NCBI RefSeq assembly: GCF_032854445.1
Contig: NC_088299.1
Location: 9,291,608-9,355,607, forward strand
DNA length: 64,000 bases
Direction of reading: 5' to 3'
DNA from: Liolophura sinensis
Lineage: Eukaryota > Mollusca > Polyplacophora > Chitonida > Chitonidae
Shown: positions 59,001 through 63,814 of the stretch, in pieces
How positions within the stretch are numbered: the stretch's first letter is position 1
How the letters are laid out: every line of letters starts with the position of its first letter
Notes under the pieces: generated by a model
Database searches by the model: none
What the model saw: only the letters and a program-made list of their open reading frames with translations
Told to the model about the DNA's origin: nothing
Position numbers and translations under genes: made by a program

Positions 59001-60904
59001 CACATGAAAACACCTATCCCTTTTGGCCTCATCACAAAAGCCCCCTCCAACCTTCCAATTATAAACTGCAATATTGTAGGAAGTAGGTGAGTGGTCACTA
59101 GAACTTCTTCCACCACAGAAGCAAAACTCACCAAAATTTTGTCCAGCAACATCCATTTTTCACACAATCAACGACGACTATGAAAAAGTACGCTTGGTTG
59201 GAAAAGGCAAACTGCTGTTTCACTGTTTTATAGACTTTACCAAAATGTATTTAGTATGGCCATGATATGAATGATATTCGTTGGGCAAAGGACTAAGCAG
59301 GAACAAATCAACAAATACATATTTTTCAGCAAAACCCTTTCCCTAAGAACTTACCTATAGCTACAGCAGAAAACAAGGAAAAGACAACTCTGAATGTTAA
59401 ATCACATGCAGTTCACAGAGGTCACAAAGAACAATATATATGCAAATCAATAATGGTTTCATTGGCTGTAGTTAACACGACTGATTTGTGTTCTCAAAAT
59501 TATTTTCCCTTTATCAGGGCCATATCTATGAAGTCACTTCAGTTCTGGAAAATGTTTGGGCTCCCAAACTGTTGGTCGGCCAAAATGAACAAGATGTATT
59601 AAAACTTACAAGTAAATTAAACAAAAATATGATGGTTTACCAATAAAAATTTAAGTTAACCTTTCATACAAATTTCTTTCATTCACAGACTTACTGAAAA
59701 GCTCATTTTGAGTTACATTTTTGAAATTTCTTTAGTTTGGGATCAGAACCTTTCATGTTTTTCTAGATATGGCCCTGTTTATAAAAACAGCAGGCATTTA
59801 TCACAGATGAAGGAAACCGAAGTGCCTGGGGTATAAAACCACCAGACTTTGGCAAATTCACTGATGTACATTCCCACGAGTGACGTCCACATTTTCACCC
59901 ACAAACTATGTTCTATGTGAATATCACCATATTTCAGTTAAAATTCAGTATGTAAAAATGCACTTCCAGGAAGCTTATAAAGACCTTAAAATGTTAGTTT
60001 TAATGCCAACAGGAAGCTTATAAAGACCTTAAAATGTTATTTTTAATGCCAACATTTAAGTACAGTATAACCCAGCACACATGAGCTTCACAAGAGTTAT
60101 GTAGCTATCTGTTCAGATCAGGTAACATTCCTCAAATATGCCAAACAATGCACACAACATCTGTGAGGTCATCAATTTTGGTGAGGTAAAGGGTATATCC
60201 AAATATCCAACAACAGAATTACAGGACTTTGACAAATGTTTCATATTAGTTCCGTTGGAGTTTATACTCTGATAATGAATTTATTCCTTTTTTTTTCATT
60301 TGACTGGTGTTTTATGTCGTATAATCCAGAATATTTCAATTATACAATGGTGACCAACATTATGGTGGGAGGAAAGTGAGAAGAACCTGGAGAAAACCCA
60401 TGACCATCCTCAAGTTGCGGTCAGACCTGCCCACGTACGGCCGGATAAGAAGCCAGCATGAGCTGGACCTGAACTCACAGCGTCCGCACTGGTGAGAGGC
60501 CCCTGGGTCATTGCGCTGCTCTGGCATGCTAACCACCTCGGCAGTGGAGGCCTCGATTATGAATTTAAGTAATAATAATAATACTGTAACATTTCAAAAA
60601 AACATGGTCCATATTAACAGGGGGAAAAAAGTAATATGTAAAAATGTATAAATAAGAAAAGGGTGCATCAGCAATACAGTATAATGCAATATCTGATAAT
60701 CAGTGCAAATGATCAAGCCATAGATCTGGCCTGCAAAGTAGACATAGACTATCAGCAGACAGTTGTAACATGTGTCCCTGGATGCATTTAGCAAGAGTTT
60801 TATGAGTAATATGAGAACAAAACTGAGTGGATTTGTACACTGTACCTTGTGCCGTCCTTTGTCATCACCATAACATTAGCCACAAACAGCTGATTGTACA
60901 TGTC
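18625..60904 (-). CDS. ATP13A3: P5B-type ATPase (ATP13A2/3-like), 29 exons, 5' incomplete
   Basis: Join of 29 exons listed separately; 1233 residues in this window. Members of the family are P-type ATPases of late endosomes and lysosomes that move polyamines out of the lumen and couple ATP hydrolysis to an aspartyl-phosphate cycle. Visible motifs (window residue numbers): actuator TGES 249-252; M4 PPALP 379-383, the P5B form; phosphorylation DKTGT 422-426; nucleotide-binding KGAPE 564-568; TGDN 660-663; hinge GDGAND 795-800. Hydrophobic segments M1-M2 lie near 143-180, M3 near 333-356, M4 near 372-394, M5-M10 between 850 and 1052. Family proteins are about 1180-1230 residues; this one already reaches 1233 without its N-terminus because of a long C-terminal tail. 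The family is certain from motifs; the paralogue (13A2 versus 13A3/4/5) is inferred from general resemblance, including a C-terminal WPP motif, so the symbol is tentative. Confidence 0.93.
19401..19640 (-). mobile_element. SINE-A copy
   Basis: Minus orientation: (tta)-rich tail, tgacggtggccagcattctg, ccagcatt core, gagctggacttgaatt B-box region and a degraded head. In the last intron, just upstream of the terminal exon. Confidence 0.9.
19798..21489. repeat. 94-bp tandem array, 18 copies
   Basis: Unit starts gttcagatttaggtaaccta, then gggagcagatggcaactgat and ends ccattctccatccattcaca. Starts at 19801, 19895 and 19989 fix the period at 94 bp. Variants (ggtaac/ggtcac, ggcgacc/ggtgacc, caaccatt/catccatt) are shuffled between units. 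Lies in the intron between exons 28 and 29. No unique spacers, so not CRISPR-like. Confidence 0.98.
21773..21856 (-). CDS. ATP13A3: ATPase exon 28, M10 (residues 1025-1052)
   Basis: Encodes [20 protein letters not shown] and FFLCLIVE, the last membrane segment. Phase 0 at both ends; acceptor aacag, donor gtaagt. Confidence 0.92.
21991..22090 (-). mobile_element. SINE-A fragment
   Basis: Tail and first core part (ttttacaccgtactcaagaa, gcactatggtgggaggaaac); the rest is lost. Confidence 0.8.
22471..22559 (-). CDS. ATP13A3: ATPase exon 27, M9 (residues 995-1024)
   Basis: Encodes [20 protein letters not shown] then PEFLSDLLE: one hydrophobic segment and a short loop. Acceptor tttcag, donor gtgagt. 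Confidence 0.92.
23262..23478 (-). repeat. MITE family E copy
   Basis: Inverted ends cttcaacctttttgcatg and atgctaaaaggttgag; internal aaaatcaaattataaatgtg is the reverse complement of the core in copies at 53480 and 61966. Confidence 0.7.
23636..23781 (-). CDS. ATP13A3: ATPase exon 26, M8 (residues 946-995)
   Basis: Encodes [20 protein letters not shown], then [34 protein letters not shown] is strongly conserved. Acceptor ttacag, donor gtgagt. Confidence 0.96.
23805..23920 (-). mobile_element. SINE-A fragment
   Basis: Contains gattggtgttttacgccgta followed by a diverged core; truncated. Directly abuts exon 26 on its acceptor side. Confidence 0.75.
23975..24500. repeat. 54-bp minisatellite, about 9 copies
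   Basis: Unit begins atgatagatacagcactggt and contains agtaccagtttatacag; starts at 24128, 24182 and 24236. The period is 18 codons, which explains the long artefact ORF across it. Intron between exons 25 and 26. Confidence 0.9.
25098..25248 (-). CDS. ATP13A3: ATPase exon 25, M7 (residues 896-946)
   Basis: Encodes [20 protein letters not shown] and a hydrophobic segment ending [13 protein letters not shown] and QPW match the family between M6 and M8. Acceptor gacag, donor gtgagt. Confidence 0.93.
25880..26024 (-). mobile_element. SINE-B-related tRNA head
   Basis: On the minus strand: taatggttagagcgtatgcc (A-box side) and agatcaaacccgggtcgg (B box), followed by gcttggcgctcagcactg, which parallels SINE-B. 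Tail side lost. Confidence 0.65.
26193..26265 (-). CDS. ATP13A3: ATPase exon 24, M6 (residues 872-896)
   Basis: Encodes [20 protein letters not shown] (M6 region; NLxDFQFLxIDL is family-typical). Acceptor ttttag, donor gtaagt. Confidence 0.92.
26473..26650 (-). mobile_element. SINE-A copy
   Basis: Diverged copy with gccatactcaagaatatttc, aagcattatggtagc and ccacgtac segments. Lies just past the exon 23 donor. Confidence 0.8.
26691..26787 (-). CDS. ATP13A3: ATPase exon 23, M5 (residues 839-871)
   Basis: Encodes [20 protein letters not shown] followed by a hydrophobic run ending CLLYW (M5). The REGRAAL motif is completed across the exon 22-23 junction. Acceptor tcgcag, donor gtatgt. Confidence 0.96.
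26788..28360. other. Intron between exons 22 and 23
   Basis: No coding signal. Contains a 13-bp tandem array at 27596-27757. Confidence 0.6.
27596..27757. repeat. 13-bp tandem repeat, about 12 copies
   Basis: Unit ttgtgtctcattg with variants (cttatag, ctcatcg). Confidence 0.93.
28361..28513 (-). CDS. ATP13A3: ATPase exon 22, GDGAND hinge (residues 788-839)
   Basis: Contains [17 protein letters not shown], the hinge with Mg-coordinating Asp residues, then [17 protein letters not shown] and CVPTMIR. This is among the most conserved segments of P5 ATPases. Acceptor ttgcag, donor gtcagt. Confidence 0.98.
28737..28822 (-). mobile_element. SINE-A fragment
   Basis: Tail and first core part (gctgtactcaagaatatttc, gcgacggcggccagtatcat). 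About 90 bp past the exon 21 donor. Confidence 0.75.
28914..28993 (-). CDS. ATP13A3: ATPase exon 21, P-domain (residues 762-788)
   Basis: Encodes [20 protein letters not shown] then [16 protein letters not shown] is a P-type ATPase hallmark. Acceptor gatag, donor gtgagt. Confidence 0.95.
29046..29822. repeat. 20-bp minisatellite built from the exon 20 splice donor, about 38 copies
   Basis: Plus-strand unit cttacagagtacacactgac. On the gene strand each unit reads gtgctctgtaag|gtcagtgt, identical to the last 12 nt of exon 20 plus its donor. The array fills most of the 821-bp intron between exons 20 and 21 and runs into the exon 20 boundary itself. Confidence 0.95.
29815..29922 (-). CDS. ATP13A3: ATPase exon 20 (residues 726-761), source of the 20-bp array
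   Basis: Thirty-six codons: [20 protein letters not shown], then [26 protein letters not shown] matches the family's FHFAMSGKSY-type segment. Phase 0 at both ends; acceptor ttgcag. The donor, TGTAAG followed by gtcagt, is the first unit of a long array of identical donors. Confidence 0.92.
30324..30517 (-). CDS. ATP13A3: ATPase exon 19, DN of TGDN onward (residues 661-725)
   Basis: Begins [19 protein letters not shown], completing TGDN, then a variable acidic insertion ending TSRTAG. Acceptor ctgcag. The donor, GGG followed by gtatgg, is weak but is the only one I found that keeps frame with exon 20. Confidence 0.93.
30645..30843 (+). mobile_element. SINE-A copy
   Basis: Plus orientation from gagttcaagtccagctcatg (B box) to a caatcaaataaata tail; A-box part missing. 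Intron between exons 18 and 19. Confidence 0.9.
31396..31520 (-). CDS. ATP13A3: ATPase exon 18, to TG of TGDN (residues 619-661)
   Basis: Encodes [17 protein letters not shown] and [10 protein letters not shown]; returns to the P-domain. The Gly of TGDN is split by the intron. Acceptor tacag lies just after an AT microsatellite; donor gtgagt. Confidence 0.95.
31542..31602. repeat. AT dinucleotide microsatellite
   Basis: About 30 AT units with one ttt break. On the gene strand it lies some 20 nt upstream of the exon 18 acceptor. Confidence 0.98.
31727..31828 (-). repeat. MITE family E partial copy
   Basis: Contains gtgcataaatagcactgaaa and catctgcgaaaaggttgagg, the reversed start of family E. 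Confidence 0.6.
33023..33081 (-). mobile_element. SINE-B tail fragment
   Basis: gtgagtgagtgcttggggtt and cagtcatatgacgacga match the tail side of SINE-B only. Confidence 0.8.
33158..33278 (-). CDS. ATP13A3: ATPase exon 17, N-domain (residues 579-619)
   Basis: Encodes [20 protein letters not shown] then [15 protein letters not shown]. The GYRVLALA motif is conserved in the family. Acceptor ttctag, donor gtaact. Confidence 0.94.
33629..33893 (-). mobile_element. SINE-A, full length (reference copy)
   Basis: Best-preserved copy. On the minus strand: head tccgtggctcagttggttag (A box), tgagttcaagtccagctc (B box), a conserved central core, then caatcgaataaataaata tail. The two boxes with tRNA spacing identify a tRNA-derived pol III SINE of about 265 bp. 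Confidence 0.95.
33990..34213 (-). mobile_element. SINE-A copy, diverged
   Basis: Tail gtttgtttgattggtgtttt, core and B box present; head interrupted at ggctcctgggtcattgtg. Confidence 0.88.
34396..34603 (+). mobile_element. SINE-A copy
   Basis: Plus orientation: tgagttcaagtccagctcat, a core with a deletion, tail gaccaatcaaataaata. Ends about 35 bp from the exon 16 donor. Confidence 0.88.
34639..34789 (-). CDS. ATP13A3: ATPase exon 16, KGAPE nucleotide-binding motif (residues 529-579)
   Basis: Contains [19 protein letters not shown], then YAKGAPEMI and CKPDT. KGAPE contacts the nucleotide in P-type ATPases. Acceptor ttttag, donor gtaagt. The exon is flanked by SINE copies in opposite orientations. 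Confidence 0.96.
34948..35190 (-). mobile_element. SINE-A copy, nearly full length
   Basis: Minus orientation with tail, core, B box and A box (ccaactgaaccacggaggcc). Lies on the acceptor side of exon 16, opposite in orientation to the 34396 copy. Confidence 0.92.
36484..36794 (+). mobile_element. tRNA-like fold-back element with 13-bp target duplication
   Basis: Left arm 36497-36576 and right arm 36664-36742 are reverse complements with about one substitution and one indel in 80 bp. The 87-nt loop is tRNA-like (ttggtcgagtggtctagacg as A box; ggctcgaaaccc as B box, with a long variable region like class II tRNA). The direct repeat atcaggtgttttt flanks it at 36484-36496 and 36782-36794. Intron between exons 15 and 16. 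Confidence 0.85.
37151..37258 (-). CDS. ATP13A3: ATPase exon 15 (residues 493-528)
   Basis: Encodes [20 protein letters not shown] and a less conserved linker. VLEE and PTVVRP match the family. Phase 0 at both ends; acceptor ttccag, donor gtttgt. Confidence 0.9.
37873..38107 (+). mobile_element. SINE-A copy with long (aaat)n tail
   Basis: Plus orientation; B-box region, deleted core, and a 60-bp (aaat)n tail at 38047-38107. Confidence 0.92.
38710..38854 (-). CDS. ATP13A3: ATPase exon 14, N-domain start (residues 444-492)
   Basis: Includes [16 protein letters not shown] and GDPLDLIMF, conserved at the start of the nucleotide-binding domain. Acceptor tctag, donor gtaaga; ends in phase 0 after a Trp codon. 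Confidence 0.95.
39015..39076 (-). CDS. ATP13A3: ATPase exon 13, TGTLTED (residues 424-444)
   Basis: Encodes [20 protein letters not shown] plus two bases of Met. Completes the DKTGTLTED phosphorylation loop. Acceptor ttacag, donor gtaagt. Confidence 0.96.
39150..39290. repeat. MITE-like element, family F
   Basis: Ends ggcccagtttcacaaagca and cttcgtgaacctgggccc are inverted. Related to 62662-62789. Confidence 0.7.
39690..41205. repeat. 50-bp tandem array, about 28 copies, interrupted by a SINE
   Basis: Unit tgtatttaaagtgacaactc plus taacagacgatgaggtctga and actaatga. Units degrade toward 41205. A SINE-A copy at 40961-41077 splits one unit. Intron between exons 12 and 13, ending about 30 bp from the exon 12 donor. 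Confidence 0.97.
40961..41077 (-). mobile_element. SINE-A fragment inserted in the 50-bp array
   Basis: Poly(T) of about 21 on the plus strand (a poly(A) tail), then gattggtgttttacgctgta and core to gcccgggggaaa. Flanked by gcaacagataa and gcaacaggtaa, a likely 11-bp target duplication. Confidence 0.88.
41234..41434 (-). CDS. ATP13A3: ATPase exon 12, M4 PPALP and phosphorylated Asp (residues 357-423)
   Basis: Carries [15 protein letters not shown] in M4. PPALP, rather than the P5A form, places the protein in P5B. Ends NVVCFDK, so the catalytic Asp is residue 422 and the rest of DKTGT lies in exon 13. Phase 0 at both ends; acceptor aacag, donor gtaagc. The GTG at 41432-41434 is an internal Val, not a start. 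Confidence 0.98.
41707..41926 (-). mobile_element. SINE-A copy
   Basis: Tail, shortened core, B box (gctggacttgaactcacagc) and A box (ccaactgagccactg). Confidence 0.92.
42999..43331 (-). mobile_element. SINE-B, 5'-truncated, with 12-bp target duplications
   Basis: About 90% like the 12749 copy but stops at tcccgaagcgg before the A box. The direct repeat caatcaacaaag flanks it at 42987-42998 and 43332-43343. Confidence 0.93.
43412..43557 (-). CDS. ATP13A3: ATPase exon 11, end of actuator and M3 (residues 308-356)
   Basis: Encodes [18 protein letters not shown] followed by a hydrophobic segment ending IYTVVLM (M3). TGF-type junction and RSILYPKP are family hallmarks. Acceptor catcag, donor gtaaga. 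Confidence 0.97.
44036..44240 (-). mobile_element. SINE-A copy, diverged
   Basis: gccgtactcaagaatgcttt and ccagcattatggtgggagga core, degraded head. Lies about 25 bp from the exon 10 donor. Confidence 0.8.
44264..44437 (-). CDS. ATP13A3: ATPase exon 10, ES of TGES onward (residues 250-308)
   Basis: Begins [14 protein letters not shown], completing the TGES dephosphorylation motif, and continues [13 protein letters not shown]. Acceptor ttccag, donor gtttgt. A SINE ends about 25 bp below its donor. Confidence 0.96.
44898..45029 (-). CDS. ATP13A3: ATPase exon 9, actuator domain to TG of TGES (residues 206-250)
   Basis: Contains [20 protein letters not shown] and VNESMLTG, classic actuator-domain sequence. 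The Gly of TGES is split across the intron. Acceptor cctcag, donor gtaaaa. Confidence 0.96.
45100..45305 (-). mobile_element. tRNA-derived SINE of a third type
   Basis: On the minus strand: tggctcagatggttaaacca (A box) and gcaggttcaaatccaggctt (B box). The core differs from SINE-A and SINE-B. A weak relative is at 61035-61160. Confidence 0.65.
45583..45649 (-). CDS. ATP13A3: ATPase exon 8, start of actuator domain (residues 184-206)
   Basis: Encodes [20 protein letters not shown] and DE. Acceptor tttag, donor gtgggc; ends with one base of Val completed by exon 9. Confidence 0.9.
46421..46555 (-). CDS. ATP13A3: ATPase exon 7, M1-M2 (residues 139-183)
   Basis: Encodes [16 protein letters not shown], the DEYYYYA motif, and a second hydrophobic stretch; both are hallmark P5B sequence at M1 and M2. 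Phase 0 at both ends; acceptor ttttag, donor gtgggt. Confidence 0.95.
46679..46864 (-). mobile_element. SINE-A copy, core deleted
   Basis: Tail and first core, a G-rich replacement (gggtgggaggtgggggtgg), then the head (ccaactgagtcacaaaggcc). Confidence 0.9.
48306..48375 (-). CDS. ATP13A3: ATPase exon 6 (residues 115-138)
   Basis: Encodes [20 protein letters not shown] then FQQ. The YGxNxIAV motif is typical of P5B ATPases immediately before M1. Acceptor tttcag, donor gtgaga. Confidence 0.92.
48486..48752 (-). mobile_element. SINE-A copy, full length, diverged
   Basis: Tail, core, B box and degraded A box. Followed directly by another copy in the same orientation. Confidence 0.92.
48764..48930 (-). 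mobile_element. SINE-A copy, head lost
   Basis: Well-preserved tail and core through ggaagccagcatgg. Confidence 0.93.
49075..49149 (-). CDS. ATP13A3: ATPase exon 5 (residues 90-115)
   Basis: Encodes [18 protein letters not shown] and VEQYRK. The GLD start and the YRK end match the P5B N-terminal domain just before M1. Acceptor ctgcag, donor gtgagt. Confidence 0.88.
49530..50659. repeat. 70-bp minisatellite derived from exon 4 3' end and donor, about 15 copies
   Basis: Plus-strand unit includes gatacttcagcttcttacac, caagcacacttactagaccc and tggaaaacatctg. On the gene strand each unit reads tgtaagaagctgaagtatct ... ccagggtcta|gtaagtgtgc, copying about the last 57 nt of exon 4 plus its donor. 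Copy starts at 50641, 50571, 50501 and 50431 give a 70-bp period. About half the copies keep gtaagt; others have gcaagt. Confidence 0.95.
50600..50685 (-). CDS. ATP13A3: ATPase exon 4 (residues 62-90), source of the 70-bp array
   Basis: Encodes [18 protein letters not shown] then [10 protein letters not shown] plus two bases of Tyr; this matches the FxxxKLKYxW-type motif that precedes the GLD segment in P5B ATPases. Acceptor ctttcag. The donor used here, TCTA followed by gtaagt, is the first of about fifteen near-identical donor copies downstream. This end was chosen because it gives phase 2, as exon 5 requires. Confidence 0.85.
51251..51350 (-). mobile_element. SINE-A fragment
   Basis: actcaagaatatttcactta and ccacaaccatccacaggttg core segments; tail and head lost. 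Confidence 0.8.
51534..52286. repeat. Diverged tandem duplication of about 370 bp, two copies
   Basis: Copy 1 about 51534-51925, copy 2 about 51926-52286. Shared landmarks in the same order: tgtattc-tgcata-a-caggat, aattctgcttaagccatggt, catgtaatttgctact, gtaaactgacaa, gaccatttgccag and tgctctg-ttttact. Intron between exons 3 and 4. Confidence 0.85.
52903..53115 (+). repeat. MITE family E copy
   Basis: tcttttcgcataccaaatac, aatttgattttgaagacaaa, actacattt and cagaatatgtttgaat match the family core; the ends are eroded. Confidence 0.65.
53480..53690 (+). repeat. MITE family E, best copy
   Basis: Inverted ends cctcaaccttttcgcat and atgcaaaaaggttgaagaat; core aatttatgcacatttttcat. Flanking TA-type target site is possible but not certain. 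Confidence 0.75.
54110..54157 (-). CDS. ATP13A3: ATPase exon 3, 48-nt microexon (residues 46-61)
   Basis: Sixteen codons, [16 protein letters not shown], phase 0 at both ends, acceptor tttcag and donor gtatgt. Being symmetric and 48 nt long, it could be skipped without changing frame. Confidence 0.75.
56050..56239. repeat. MITE with ~30-bp inverted ends
   Basis: Left end gatgccacaaagccaattct then gagtcaagtcaaaa; right end ttttgacttaagtcagaaat then ggctttgtggaatc, its near reverse complement. Confidence 0.8.
56527..56706 (-). mobile_element. SINE-A relic
   Basis: gggggccagcattatgctgg, ccacaaccatccacaggttg, gccagcacgagctgaacttg and ggtcactgcgctg; tail lost. Confidence 0.85.
57134..57209 (-). 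CDS. ATP13A3: ATPase exon 2 (residues 20-45)
   Basis: Encodes [19 protein letters not shown] and LLVRDT, a basic cytosolic linker. Acceptor tctctag, donor gtaagt. First base completes the Arg codon from the previous exon; ends in phase 0. Confidence 0.75.
58136..58241. repeat. 106-bp fold-back (hairpin) element
   Basis: Left arm starts taagactggtctactgggaa and right arm ends ttccaatagaccagtctta; about 33 bp pair. The loop itself carries the short palindrome caccgcggtg. Confidence 0.85.
59966..60054. repeat. 45-bp direct duplication
   Basis: caggaagcttataaagacct plus taaaatgtta-ttttaatgcc occurs twice back to back, one substitution apart. A diverged relative lies near 62940-63025. Confidence 0.9.
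60290..60555 (-). mobile_element. SINE-A copy, full length, diverged
   Basis: gactggtgttttatgtcgta, core, gagctggacctgaactcaca and a degraded A box; ends tggaggcctcg. Confidence 0.92.
60846..60904 (-). CDS. ATP13A3: ATPase exon 1 of those visible (residues 1-20)
   Basis: Encodes the stretch beginning [11 protein letters not shown], which resembles the segment after the first hydrophobic region in P5B ATPases (cytosolic, before M1). Acceptor tacag at 60905-60909, donor gtacag after AAG. Starts in phase 0 and ends with two bases of an Arg codon completed by the next exon. Short, so supported mainly by phase match and position. Confidence 0.7.
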
Positions 60905-61965
60905 CTGTAACAAAACACAACACAAACTCTAACTCTGTCATAACCATCAGTCGGTACACAGTTAAAACCTCATCATTTCACTTGTGTGAATCTTATTTAC
61001 TCATTCACTGCTGTTGAAAGTCATTCTCAACTTCAAGAGTTTTGTGGGTTGTATAAACCACCATTTTTCTCTGGGTATTTGACAAAATTCCCAACTTACA
61101 GCAGCTGCTGATCCAACGAGAGCTGGATTTGAACTTGCAACCTCATTTGTCTGAGGTCTTGCTGGGACCAGTTCACTGCAGGTTTATGTGAGTGGGCCAG
61201 CAAAGGCATACTGTCTACCTGCTCCCCACACACCCGCATGGGATTTATGTGCACACAACAAAGGCTTGAGGCTACATTGCCCTGTCATGAGTACAGATAA
61301 GAGACAATAGATAAAATACCCCACCCACATATTTATTCTTTCCTCTAAGCATTAAATTTTTTTTTTTTGGCAATAATTCTTCCTTTAAAGATTGTTGTGC
61401 TTGGGGTATTATTCAACACATTGGAAATGTAATCTTGTATTAATGAATATGAAAACTGACTCGAAGAGGGAAATTCTTTAATACATAATTTTAAAGTTTT
61501 ACACAGCTTTCTTAACTTTCACATAAAATACGCACAGAAGCCATTCTTTAGGAAATGATATAATTTAAACGTTAAAAAAAAAAACCCCAATAAACCAACG
61601 TATCAATTCAGAAAATTGACAAAATGAACTTGCCGCGCCTAAACAAAAAACTTTTTAACACTGGCCTAAGAACTCTTCACATCGTGCTCATACATGTACA
61701 CAGACTTCCTGATAGTGTCATCACTTCTGGGTTAAAGCCATGCATCGTTTGTACATTAATATATCATAAGACAAGGCTTATAATAATGTCAGGGACACGA
61801 TTCAAATCAACAATATCCGCAGCTGGTGTATAACACATAACGTTAATTACTGTCTCTGCCTCTAATAGATGATATAGCGGTATAGCTTGTACATCAACGG
61901 CAGCCGTATAGTGTGTAAGGCCCCCGGTGCATTTATCCAGGGTTACCTGTACATCTATACCATGA

Positions 61966-62167
61966 CTCTAATTCCTCAACCTTTTCGCATATGAAAGAGC
62001 GACTTTCAGTGCAATTTATGCACATTTTTAATTTGATTTTGAAAACAAAACTACATTGGTTAAGTCGGCCAATTTCAGGGCTACACAAAAAGTATAAATT
62101 TATCAGTCTCTACAAAAAAATGCGTTCAGAATATGCTTGACGAAACAGCTTGCAAACGTGCGAAAAT
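61966..62167 (+). repeat. MITE family E copy
   Basis: Starts taattcctcaaccttttcgc, core gcaatttatgcacattttta, ends gcaaacgtgcgaaaa. Confidence 0.75.
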
Positions 62168-62661
62168 TACAGTACGTATAAATGTGTCTAATGAAGACAT
62201 ATGTTCTATAAAAACTTGTGCTCAAGTGAGCACAACAAGAATATATTGGTGAATGGGACAAAAACCACATACTATTGCTTTACATGTGTCACCGACAGCT
62301 TGAACCTAGCCCCATGTTGTGAACAGATCAAATACTATCAAGTGTATACTTTATAAATCTTAATACTTTAATCCACTCACTTATAACGTTTAGATGGCCT
62401 GCGGTCAGAGGCACGATTCCCCACTGAGTGGCCTTCCTGGCAGTGAAATATGCATGATCTCTTGTCTACACCTGTTCATAACTGGTTTTGTGATGCCAGT
62501 AAGCAACTACTGTGTATAGAGAGGTTCACCACCCAGTCTCACCCAGGGGAGAGATCTCGCCAGAGCCATGATATGCCATCTACCGGTTTTACTGTGCTTC
62601 TATATACAAGTTAAGCAGAATCTCTGATGATGTCAATAGAGAATGTAACAACAAGCAGAAT

Positions 62662-62789
62662 TGGGGCCAGTTTCACAAAGACGTCGTACATGTACGATAA
62701 TCGTATATATACGACAATGGTACGGTAGCAGAGACGTACAAATGTACGATTAAAATATGTCATAAGCCGCTTCATAAAACTGGGCCCTG
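62662..62789. repeat. MITE-like palindromic element, family F
   Basis: Ends ggggccagtttcacaaagac and cttcataaaactgggccc are inverted; internal tgtacgataatcgta is palindromic. Confidence 0.8.
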
Positions 62790-63814
62790 AGTCTTGACAT
62801 TCATGTCATTGATCTGTACACCAACAATGTTCACAGGTGTCATTAACTCTCCCCTAAACAGGGCACCTCAGCACACTGCCCAACCCATCAACACTCGAGG
62901 TGACATGTACATGTAAATAGAAAATGTCACTCTTGATATACTGTATTTCAGCTGAAGTTTAGTATGTAAAAAAATAGTTACAGAAGCACATGAAGACTTT
63001 AAAATGAAAATAATGGTGCCTACACTTAAGTTTTTCTAATAAGATATTAAAGGTCCAAAAAACATAAAAATTATGTAAACTTCAGATGAAAAAGTGTGAA
63101 AAGTTATTTGTAAATATGGGTTTTGATTATTGTTTCCAAAAAAATTAAGGTCATATCTGCAATTTAACTTTTTATGCTCTTTCATCTGATATTTGAACCA
63201 TTTTTAAAGTAAAAGAAAGCTAAAATGTAAAGTTCTTAATATAGACAACTGAAAACTACGCATAAAAACACTTTCACTTATTTTTTCTGATCTTTTTTTC
63301 AGTGTTGATAGGCATTCAAATATTTTAACAGCACGCTGGACTTTATGAGCCAAAGTGACTGTATCTAGGAACTCTGACATCTTTAAGCTTCTTCTCCTTC
63401 AATTAAATTTCACAAAGAACTCTCAAGTGGCCCTGTAAGGTGTATGAATAAATCTGAATCAAGTAAAACATGTCACATCAAAAACTTTAGGTATTTATAT
63501 CACTGCAGTATGCTATGGAAATGTATGTGTAATCATATGCGTATGACGACATGCATGTATATATTAATTTACCACATCCTAGTTGCAAAATAATGAATTA
63601 TACATGTACAACTAAGACAAGATTATTTTTCATTCTGCATACTTTCGCTATAATTATTTTTGATAGCTTGGCGTTAATGTATGACCCAATGAGCCTGTTT
63701 ACAATATCAGACAAGAACAGAGAGAAAAAAAAAAGAAAAACTAGAATGGATCTGCGAAGAGCAGATCCTAGGCCGGGATCCCGGATCGGATCGATGACGT
63801 TTTCCCCTTCATGT

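Larger units (their letters stand above)
57210..60845. other. Intron between exons 1 and 2
   Basis: No exon seen. Contains a fold-back element at 58136-58241, a 45-bp duplication at 59966-60054 and a SINE-A copy at 60290-60555. Confidence 0.55.
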
